From NCBI RefSeq assembly GCF_016595505.1, contig NZ_JAENIL010000022.1, positions 1 through 64,000 on the forward strand: DNA of 64,000 bases, in the 5' to 3' direction. The stretch is from Pelagicoccus mobilis. Its GTDB lineage: Bacteria; Verrucomicrobiota; Verrucomicrobiia; Opitutales; Opitutaceae. Of the stretch, positions 19,231 to 26,300 are shown piece after piece (position 1 is the stretch's first letter; each line of letters starts with the position of its first letter). Made by a program: the position numbers and the translations under genes. The notes under the pieces are model-generated. The model searched no databases. It saw only the letters and a program-made list of their open reading frames with translations, and was not told the DNA's origin.

Positions 19231-21234
19231 CTACTTGTTTATCAACTTCTCAACAGCATCGACGACTTGTAGCTCAACTCTGGCAACCGGGGCTTTTGCT
19301 CGCTCAATAACAGAATTCGAATTTTGAGACTTTCCATCCAACGCATTCAATCCGGAGAGCGCAAGATCGCGCAAGGCTTCCGATAGCGGCAAGGTCTCTC
19401 TCAGAGCTGGCGAATCTGCCGCCAATACTTCCATTTTTGCGTGATTTGCGGCCCACATTTCGAGCATGGAGCGAATCGCACCTTCGTCCGCCTTGTGTCC
19501 GGTTTTTAAGTACGCATCGACCATTTTGTTGAAACGACGGGCATCCTTCGCATCCGCTCCGGCAACATCCGGCAATAAGGTGTAAGGTGAATGCGAACGG
19601 TAGATCAGGTCCGCGTTGCGTTGATAAATCTTTAGCGGCTCAACGACATCGGCAAGTACATGTAGCGGCCGAATATCTGCGCCTCTGGTAAGGCGACGCA
19701 TCATCATCCCTCTATTCTTAATGTGCGTGAGCCCTAACTCCTCTAACTGGACCGCGATCACATCTAAACGACGATACATGTCATCCACATCACGCACCTC
19801 TTCAGCTGACCAAAGACGCTCCGCGATCGCTGCGGTTCTCGGCCAGATACGTCCATCCACTGTTTCGGTTGTCACATGCTCACTCCACATCGTCGCTTCC
19901 CCACCGTAAACACGCTCTCGCTCTTCATAGTTTAGTTCAATGTCCGATGGAAGCGGATCCACTAGATAGTGATCGCTGGCAGGCTGCATAAGGTCGATGT
20001 AGTATCCATTTGAAAGGATGCTCGCATAGCCATCCTTTGCAGCGGACACCATAGAGTCGCGACCGCGCCATGAATGGATCATGATATTTTTCGGCATCGC
20101 AGGGTGCAGGATCTCATCCCAGCCGATCATTTTCTTATCGAGTTTCGTAAGAATCTTCAGGATACGCTGATTAAAATAGGCCTGAAGCGCGTACTTATCC
20201 TTCAGGTCATTCTCTTTCATAAATGCCTGAATATGCTCTGCTTCTTCCCAATGATGTCCTTCAACTTCGTCTCCTCCAATATGGAAATACGGATCAGGGA
20301 ACAAGGGAGCCATTTCAGAAAAAACCGCGTCCAAGACCGTGTACACCTTCTCGTTTGTGGGATCGAGCGTTGGCTGGAAGATTCCCCATCCTCGCTCAAT
20401 CTCGTAGGGCCCCGGCTTGCTTCCAAGCTCCGGGTGCCCTACGAGCCATGCGGTAGCGTGTCCTGGGACATCAAATTCTGGATACACACGAATACCCCTA
20501 TCCGCAGCATACTGTACGATTTCCTTAATCTGCTCGTGAGTATAATACATCCCATCGGATCCAAGCTCGTGCAGGAGGGGATAGGACTTGCACTCCACAC
20601 GAAAACCTTGGTCTTCCGTCAGGTGCCAGTGCATTACGTTCATCTTAACTGCCGCCATACCATCAAGGTTTCGCTTGATCACGTCCATCGGCATAAAGTG
20701 CCTCGCTGCGTCGATCATCAATCCACGCCACGGAAAACGCGGAGAATCCGCTATTTTGGATACAGGAAAATAATACCCGTCCTCGTCAGTCGAAAGCAAC
20801 TGAAGCAGCGTCTCCAACCCATGCATCGCCCCTAAATCGGTTTCCGACTTCAAGAGAACGGAAGTCGTCCCGATTTCGAGTACATAACTCTCATCCTCGC
20901 CTAGCGTCACTTCACCAGCCCGAGCCACCACGATTTCCAAGCCAACGCTTTCTAACTCTTCGTCCGGCTCTACATAATCCTGAGGCAGGAATAACCCAGT
21001 GCGATTGTCTAATCGTCGCAAAAACCGACTCGCCGCTCCGTAGATTCGCTCATCCGGATTGCCGCTCACGGCGACCGTAAAGTTCTTCTCAATACGATAG
21101 CGGCCATCGCCTACTTTCACTTCCTGCGGAATCGGCATCAACTGCGAGAAAGCTTCCTCGCTATCTAACACACTGCTCATTCCGAATTGTCCCGCTGTCA
21201 TGACGATCACTAATGCTCCTAGAATCTTTTTCAT
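19231..21234 (-). CDS. Beta-N-acetylhexosaminidase, glycoside hydrolase family 20
   Basis: A 667-residue exported enzyme that removes terminal beta-linked GlcNAc or GalNAc. The signal peptide is at residues 1-20, the GH20b N-terminal domain at about 30-155, and the catalytic barrel from DSPRFPWRGLMIDAARHF at about 163. The catalytic Asp-Glu pair is present at D322-E323 in HIGGDEV, and the barrel also shows MHWHLTEDQGFRVE and YPEFDVPGHATAW. The last 150 residues form an alpha-helical extension without recognised domain. As the only glycosidase of the operon it defines the incoming substrate as a beta-hexosaminide. It acts in the periplasm or at the outer membrane. Confidence 0.93.
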   Translation of the reverse strand: MKKILGALVIVMTAGQFGMSSVLDSEEAFSQLMPIPQEVKVGDGRYRIEKNFTVAVSGNPDERIYGAASRFLRRLDNRTGLFLPQDYVEPDEELESVGLEIVVARAGEVTLGEDESYVLEIGTTSVLLKSETDLGAMHGLETLLQLLSTDEDGYYFPVSKIADSPRFPWRGLMIDAARHFMPMDVIKRNLDGMAAVKMNVMHWHLTEDQGFRVECKSYPLLHELGSDGMYYTHEQIKEIVQYAADRGIRVYPEFDVPGHATAWLVGHPELGSKPGPYEIERGWGIFQPTLDPTNEKVYTVLDAVFSEMAPLFPDPYFHIGGDEVEGHHWEEAEHIQAFMKENDLKDKYALQAYFNQRILKILTKLDKKMIGWDEILHPAMPKNIMIHSWRGRDSMVSAAKDGYASILSNGYYIDLMQPASDHYLVDPLPSDIELNYEERERVYGGEATMWSEHVTTETVDGRIWPRTAAIAERLWSAEEVRDVDDMYRRLDVIAVQLEELGLTHIKNRGMMMRRLTRGADIRPLHVLADVVEPLKIYQRNADLIYRSHSPYTLLPDVAGADAKDARRFNKMVDAYLKTGHKADEGAIRSMLEMWAANHAKMEVLAADSPALRETLPLSEALRDLALSGLNALDGKSQNSNSVIERAKAPVARVELQVVDAVEKLINK

Positions 21235-21242
21235 AATTATCG

Positions 21243-22079
21243 TTACTTATCGTATTTTTGGATACGGTCAGACACATCTGATTTAAACCGCTCCAAGTGC
21301 TGCATGGTAAACTCCCGCATGCTGAGGTTGTCATCCGCCAAAAGCGGGCTAAGATCCATGGCAAAGGTATAGCCATTCACCTTATCCACACTGTGAGATT
21401 GATAAAAAGTCGCATTCGCATGCCTGCGTCCCAGGGTCGCGCTTATATAATCTTTGCCACCAGCAATCTGCGACTCAAAGACAGCAACGAGATCTCTAGC
21501 CAGAATCGGATGATCATCCACAGGAAGGGCTACTTTATACTCATCATCTAACCAATCCAAGTCGCGCCAAACTTCACAACCGTAGATCCGCTTTGGCCTG
21601 TCCTCTAGAGCCATTCGGCGTAATGCAGCGACACAACGAGAGAGTACCGCAACATGCGTATCATGCTTGTCGGCAGGGTTGTGCAGATAGAGAGTGTGAG
21701 GGCGGCAGGCATCGAGCAGTTCATATAGTTCGTCGACCAACTCGACCGAAGCCGCTTCGTCCTTGATCACTTTACTCGGCACTCCAAGCTGCGCTTGAAA
21801 GGAGTATCCACCCATCTTGGCAGCTCGATTCTGCTCACGATGGCGTTCCTCCTTCATTTGCTCGTCGGAGAAATGTTGATACGGACCGATACGGGCACTT
21901 CCACCTCCATCAGTAACAGTAACCCCCGCAAACCAATTCGAGGCCGAACGATAGCAAGCAGCAATGCCGTGATATGCAAATATCTCCAAATCATCTTGGT
22001 GTGCCCCGATCGCCATATGCGAAACACGTTTCTGAGCCGACTGAAGGCCCACCCCATCTGGTACAAAATACTTTTCCAT
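21243..22079 (-). CDS. PIG-L (LmbE-like) zinc deacetylase, probable GlcNAc deacetylase
   Basis: A 278-residue enzyme of the PIG-L superfamily, which removes the N-acetyl group from GlcNAc-containing molecules. The first zinc motif reads AHQDDLE (H27, D29, D30) and the second zinc ligand is in KHDTH (H139, H142), so the site looks complete apart from the usual Pro being Gln. The frame runs upstream to 22265, but that part overlaps the DUF1080 gene; the ATG at 22079 leaves a seven-base gap and opens directly into the domain, so it is preferred. With no NagA in the operon, this protein is the best candidate to supply the deacetylation step. Some PIG-L members act on other substrates, so this is inference. 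Confidence 0.8.
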   Translation of the reverse strand: MEKYFVPDGVGLQSAQKRVSHMAIGAHQDDLEIFAYHGIAACYRSASNWFAGVTVTDGGGSARIGPYQHFSDEQMKEERHREQNRAAKMGGYSFQAQLGVPSKVIKDEAASVELVDELYELLDACRPHTLYLHNPADKHDTHVAVLSRCVAALRRMALEDRPKRIYGCEVWRDLDWLDDEYKVALPVDDHPILARDLVAVFESQIAGGKDYISATLGRRHANATFYQSHSVDKVNGYTFAMDLSPLLADDNLSMREFTMQHLERFKSDVSDRIQKYDK

Positions 22080-22086
22080 TTTCAGA

Positions 22087-22821
22087 CTATTGGTTTGTGC
22101 TCCCCTCACTGTTCGCGAGCGTACGACGCGCTTCCTCAGCTCCAATCTCCCGAATAAAGAGATTTCTCCACCGAATTTCGCCTCCATGAGTTTGCAGGTG
22201 AATCGGACCTTTCGTTGGCAGCGGTTTACTCTTGTCGAAATAGGCGTGCATAATCGCTCCATCAACGACCAACGCTCCGTTTAGCCAGACCCAAGTTCGA
22301 TCGCCAACTTGCTTGATCCGCATCGCGTTCCACTCACCAAACGGCTTGTCAGCATGAACGAGCGGATTCTTACCTGGCGAATCAGCAGGATTGTTGAAAA
22401 GCCCACCCGAGCCCATTTGAGCATTTAGCTTCCACTTTCCACCCGCCTCGGTCGTATCCCAAATCTGCACTTGAGGCGTCCCACGAAGATAGATCCCACT
22501 GTCCGCTAGCGCGACCGTTTTGTACTCGAGAAGAAGCTCAATATCCCCGTAGTCCTTCTCAGTCGTAGCATAAGGACCATGCCCGTCATTAACCAATTGG
22601 TTGCCAACCACGCTCCAATGTTCCCCAAACACCAGCTGCTGATCCTTCAACGATTGCTCACGATCCTCAGCTTTAATGGTCTCGTGCGGATTGTTGCCGT
22701 ACCAACCTTGGAGATCTTTCCCATTGAACAAAAGCTGAAACCCTTCGGGAGGATTCGGCTTCGCCACGATATGTGTACAGATTAGCAACACGGCGATGAG
22801 ATTTAGCTTTAACAGTTTCAT
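22087..22821 (-). CDS. DUF1080 (3-keto-disaccharide hydrolase-like) secreted protein
   Basis: A 244-residue exported protein with a signal peptide (residues 1-20) and one concanavalin-like DUF1080 domain. The opening GFQLLFNGKDLQGWYG is typical, and further family landmarks are DIELLLEYK, SGIYLRG, NPLVHADKPFGEWNAMRI and the closing IHLQTHGGEIRWRNLFIREI. Domain members include 3-keto-glycoside hydrolases, and Planctomycetes and Verrucomicrobia carry very many copies of unknown substrate. Tight spacing (15 bases after the NagB fusion, 7 before the deacetylase) puts it in the amino-sugar operon. A binding or auxiliary hydrolase role on the same glycan is possible. Confidence 0.85.
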   Translation of the reverse strand: MKLLKLNLIAVLLICTHIVAKPNPPEGFQLLFNGKDLQGWYGNNPHETIKAEDREQSLKDQQLVFGEHWSVVGNQLVNDGHGPYATTEKDYGDIELLLEYKTVALADSGIYLRGTPQVQIWDTTEAGGKWKLNAQMGSGGLFNNPADSPGKNPLVHADKPFGEWNAMRIKQVGDRTWVWLNGALVVDGAIMHAYFDKSKPLPTKGPIHLQTHGGEIRWRNLFIREIGAEEARRTLANSEGSTNQ

Positions 22822-22836
22822 GCCTAGAAGATCTAA

Positions 22837-24726
22837 CTATTTGGATACAGTCCAACGTACAAAGCATTCGATCGCCTCGTACTCGGCTAGGCCAAGCCGA
22901 TCATAGAGACTACTCGTCTCACGATTTCGGGCGACCGCTTGTTCCCATGCTTCGCTTTGAGTTTCATTGATAGCAGGCACCTGACTACGCTGTGAACGAT
23001 GTTGATAAATTGCCTGAGCCTTAGTCTTAACTTCGTCGGGGCTGCACGGCACCGACATTTCAATCTGGTGGATCTCCCACTCACTTCCATCACTTCGATA
23101 GAGCCAGACGTAGCAATCGGACAACCAAGCTTCATCCGCGAGTTCAGATATCGCCTGCTCAAAGACCGAAAAACTCTTTGCCTGAACCGAACTCGGATCG
23201 GCCGCTTCACCCGTCACATAGACCTGATGCGGCTGCACACTTTGCAGAAGCTCTTTGACAGCCACCACATCTCGTTCACCAGTGACGAAACGGCGATAAC
23301 GCCCTTCCTCATAAAACGGAAGATCCAAGAAGCGGATACGCTCTTTCTCCAATCCACAACGCTCGAGCGAAGCACGGGCTTCATTTCGGCGAATGTAGGA
23401 CTTAAACTGCCTGAGGTCAGCAGTGTCCTCATCGAAATCCCCTTTCTCGTCGAGTTCACGCAGTACATCGATAGCGATTTCACCACCGCCAGCTTCCAAC
23501 ATCAAATCCGCCGCCCAACGGGCTTCCTCGTCCGGGACACCCAAGCTCCCAGAAGTCAGGTAAGCCACCGTCACATCATGCCCATGCGCAACCAAGCGGC
23601 TCAAAGTTCCCGCCATTGCAAGGACATCGTCCTGCGGCTCCGGGCTCAAAACCAAAACCCGTTTCTGAGCCGGAACCGCCCGTTCTGGGCGATAAGTATC
23701 ATCCGCATCCGGCTTCCCACCTGGCCAACCAGTGATGGTGTGCTGCACTTCGTTGAATACACGGATGTTCAATCCATAGGCAGGCCCCTGCTCTGTCACC
23801 AGTTCAGACAAACCGTTTTCCTGGTAGTCTTTATCAACAAGCTTAAGGAGCGGTTTTCCGAGTTTAAGCGACAGGTGCGTGACCGACTCGCGAGCCAACT
23901 CTGGAGTCCAATCCGGAAATCCGACCAACCAAGGATACTTGTTTCGTGTCAGTTCCGACCCCGAAGCCGTATCCAAAATGAACGACACATTTTCATGAGC
24001 CTGCAAAAAGCTCGCGGGCAAATTTTCGACGGGATCATCTTCAACCGCGGCCCTAATTACTTCGGCCTTGGAACGCCCCCAAGCCAGCAGGTAAACCTTC
24101 TTGGCATCCATGATCGTTCCGACGCCCATGGTTACCGCATAGCGCGGCACGTTGTGCTCACCATGGAAATCACGAGCAGCATCCAGCCGCGTCAGTCGAT
24201 CTAAGGTCACCAAACGAGTCCGCGACTTCGGACCCGATCCTGGCTCGTTGAAACCGATATGACCAGTGCGACCAATCCCCAAAATCTGGATATCAATTCC
24301 GCCCGCGGCTACGATTGCATCTTCATATTCCTTGCACGCGTCGAACACTTCCTCGCGTGGCACATCGCCTTTGGGAATATTGATCTGCTCATCCGGCATG
24401 TCGATGTGATCGAACAGCTGCTCCCGCATGAAACGGTGATAGCTCTCAGGGTGGCGATCATCGATCGGGAAATACTCGTCGAGATTGAAGCTAATCACAT
24501 TCGCGAAGCTCAATCCCTCCTCACGATGTATGCGGATCAGCTCACGATAAAGAGGTACCGGCGTCGAGCCCGTAGCTAAACCCAAAACAAATTTACCGCC
24601 AGACGCCTGGCGTTCACGGATTGCCGCTGCAATTTCGCCCGCAACTTGCACTACCGCGGCCTGGGCGTCGTCATAAATTTTGGCCGGAATGCGTTCGTAC
24701 AACTCTTGTCCACTACGTTCACTCAT
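22837..24726 (-). CDS. nagB: NagB-like glucosamine-6-phosphate deaminase fused to a degenerate PIG-L domain
   Basis: A 629-residue two-domain protein, first gene of the operon. Residues 1-300 form a NagB deaminase/isomerase domain with LGLATGSTPVPLY, NLDEY (D83) and GHIGFNEP (H156, E161); these would convert glucosamine-6-phosphate to fructose-6-phosphate and ammonia. Residues 350-600 have the PIG-L fold (KRVLVLSPEPQDDVLAMAGT), but the zinc motifs are changed: HPDD is EPQD at 363-366 and the later HxxH position reads SSVQ at 512-515. That domain is therefore predicted not to bind zinc. Long NagB-PIG-L proteins of this size are known in Bacteroidetes, where the second domain usually keeps the HPDD. 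The deaminase function is well supported, the C-terminal role is unknown. Confidence 0.85.
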   Translation of the reverse strand: MSERSGQELYERIPAKIYDDAQAAVVQVAGEIAAAIRERQASGGKFVLGLATGSTPVPLYRELIRIHREEGLSFANVISFNLDEYFPIDDRHPESYHRFMREQLFDHIDMPDEQINIPKGDVPREEVFDACKEYEDAIVAAGGIDIQILGIGRTGHIGFNEPGSGPKSRTRLVTLDRLTRLDAARDFHGEHNVPRYAVTMGVGTIMDAKKVYLLAWGRSKAEVIRAAVEDDPVENLPASFLQAHENVSFILDTASGSELTRNKYPWLVGFPDWTPELARESVTHLSLKLGKPLLKLVDKDYQENGLSELVTEQGPAYGLNIRVFNEVQHTITGWPGGKPDADDTYRPERAVPAQKRVLVLSPEPQDDVLAMAGTLSRLVAHGHDVTVAYLTSGSLGVPDEEARWAADLMLEAGGGEIAIDVLRELDEKGDFDEDTADLRQFKSYIRRNEARASLERCGLEKERIRFLDLPFYEEGRYRRFVTGERDVVAVKELLQSVQPHQVYVTGEAADPSSVQAKSFSVFEQAISELADEAWLSDCYVWLYRSDGSEWEIHQIEMSVPCSPDEVKTKAQAIYQHRSQRSQVPAINETQSEAWEQAVARNRETSSLYDRLGLAEYEAIECFVRWTVSK

Positions 24727-24774
24727 AAGGGTATCAGTTTGAGGATTGAGGGGTAAAGGGGTGGTTCGCCTCTC

Positions 24775-24806
24775 ATCATAACAAAGAAAAGTGAGACAAA
24801 TATTTG
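24775..24806 (-). promoter_or_regulatory. Candidate promoter and AraC operator of the amino-sugar operon
   Basis: On the minus strand a TATGAT -10 box lies at 24775-24780, about 50 bases before the NagB-fusion start, with no good -35 box at the usual spacing. That is common for activator-dependent promoters. About 20 bases upstream is CAAATATTTG (24797-24806), a ten-base perfect palindrome. The facing gene codes for an AraC-family regulator, so the shared 115-base spacer is the natural site for control of both directions. Actual binding is inferred. Confidence 0.4.
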
Positions 24807-24840
24807 CAAAACAGATCCATTATTTGATATTTCCGTTCAT

Positions 24841-25755
24841 ATGTCCGTAGACCTCCGTAATGCTTCGCAACGCCTCAAAGGCCTCGGGATGACAACCCCA
24901 GACGACTATTTTCACGGCCTGAAAGCCCGGAACCTCTGCGTAGCCGACAATCTCGTGATCTTCCTCCGCACCGAGAAACGCATTCTGCAAACCAAGAGCT
25001 TCGACAGCCGTCCACACCATCGTTTCGTGCTCATCCTGTGCTTCGAAACGGAAGGCTCAATCAGCGTAGACGGACGCATCTTTCACCTCACACCCGGCGA
25101 TGCATTCCTAGTGAAGCCCTACCAGTTCCACTTCTATCTAGAGATGCAAAGCCAAAAACTGAACTGGCTATTCATCACATTCGAAACCCGCAACGCGAAG
25201 CCGTTCGACTCGTTTGCCAACACATCCATCCCACTCAGCGAAGAGCTCTGTGAACAAGCCCTTCAAATCGCCAGCCACTACGCGGAACGCGAGAGACTCG
25301 ACGAAGTCACGCTCGACATGCTCACCTTCTCCGTCTCTAGCCTGCTAAACAAACTCCGAGCCTACTCCCTGAACCGATCACGCAAACTCATCGAATCTCC
25401 TGCGTACCCAACATTCGGGTACGATCTCGTCGATAAGATCAACACGCAACTGGAGCAATCACTCGAAGACAACATCAGCATTCTGCAAATCTCCGAGCGA
25501 CTCGCCATCTCAGAAAGCCACCTTCGTAAACGTTTCAAGCAACTCACAGGCCTCAGCCTCGGCAGTTACCTTGTACACTACAAACTCAACCGAGCCGTTA
25601 AACTCCTCGTTCACTCCGACGACTCTCTCACTCAAATCGCCTTTGACTGCGGCTATGATTCCCTCGCGGCCTTCAGTCGCAGCTTCAAAAAGCAACTCGG
25701 CTCTACCCCCTCCCAATACCGAAAAACCGAGAAATTCGAGCGCCTGAAGCAGTGA
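24841..25755 (+). CDS. AraC-family transcriptional regulator of the amino-sugar operon
   Basis: A 304-residue regulator with an N-terminal cupin-like sensing domain (FHLTPGDAFLVKPYQFHFY at about 80-98) and a C-terminal pair of AraC helix-turn-helix units at about 198-300. These include ISILQISERLAISESHLRK and DDSLTQIAFDCGYDSLAAFSRSFKKQLGSTPSQYR, the last being the family signature. The gene is divergent from the NagB-fusion gene with 114 bases between starts, so it most likely activates that operon on sensing an amino sugar or oligosaccharide. The ligand is not shown by sequence. Confidence 0.9.
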   Translation: MSVDLRNASQRLKGLGMTTPDDYFHGLKARNLCVADNLVIFLRTEKRILQTKSFDSRPHHRFVLILCFETEGSISVDGRIFHLTPGDAFLVKPYQFHFYLEMQSQKLNWLFITFETRNAKPFDSFANTSIPLSEELCEQALQIASHYAERERLDEVTLDMLTFSVSSLLNKLRAYSLNRSRKLIESPAYPTFGYDLVDKINTQLEQSLEDNISILQISERLAISESHLRKRFKQLTGLSLGSYLVHYKLNRAVKLLVHSDDSLTQIAFDCGYDSLAAFSRSFKKQLGSTPSQYRKTEKFERLKQ

Positions 25756-25839
25756 TGGCTTCCTCTCGCAGTCAAGGCCTCTCCCCTCAGCCCACAAAAA
25801 AGGCCGCCTCATCAGCGACCTTCAATTCTCCAGCGAGAC

Positions 25840-26124
25840 CTAATCCTCCTCCTTATAGTCCGCCATTAGCTCGCGGATGTAGCTCTTGGTCCGTTCGCGC
25901 TCGCGATAGGTCTGCAGACTGCTCTCTGAGCCCCTTGTCACCATGTACTCCGGCGGCCGCTGCCCGTAAAAACTCCACAAGGCCAAGGCCAACAGTCGCG
26001 GCAAGTAGCAGCTAACTTCCACGAGCTCGTGACGAACCCGCTCCTTTTCGTGGTAGGATAGGTTCCGAAGGCCAACCCATTCGATTTTCTTCGCGAGGTC
26101 TTTGGCTGTGGTCGTATCTGTCAT
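25840..26124 (-). CDS. Small conserved-looking hypothetical protein
   Basis: A 94-residue soluble protein starting at the ATG at 26124 (the frame extends to 26190 but the added part is Cys/Met-rich and unlikely). It is helical, with charged segments (LSYHEKERVRHELVEVSCYLPRLLALALWSFYG in the middle and a Glu/Arg-rich C-terminus YRERERTKSYIRELMADYKEED). No family is recognised, and there are no catalytic motifs. It lies between the AraC gene and the M16 protease and faces the former. Confidence 0.5.
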   Translation of the reverse strand: MTDTTTAKDLAKKIEWVGLRNLSYHEKERVRHELVEVSCYLPRLLALALWSFYGQRPPEYMVTRGSESSLQTYRERERTKSYIRELMADYKEED

Positions 26125-26254
26125 TTGTAAACCGGTGCAAGAGGTTGGGCCGCACATAGATTGCGACCTCCAAAACATAGCGCAGTTCACACATTTTTGA
26201 CACCCGAGGACGAAATAAGGTGAAAACCTAGGGTCCCCACACCCCGTAATGTCT

Positions 26255-26270
26255 AGACGGACAGCCGTCT
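26255..26270 (-). terminator. Candidate terminator of the M16 protease gene
   Basis: AGACGG and CCGTCT form a six-base-pair stem around an ACAG loop, starting 31 bases past the stop of the minus-strand protease gene. The sequence that follows on that strand (TAGACATTACG) has no T-tract, so this is a weak call. The surrounding 26125-26300 contains no other recognisable signal. Confidence 0.3.
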
Positions 26271-26300
26271 CCTAATACGACGCGAGCCCCCTTATAAGCT

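Noticed and set aside
22079-22265. Upstream extension of the PIG-L gene
   Set aside because: It overlaps the DUF1080 gene, and the ATG at 22079 fits operon spacing and domain start.
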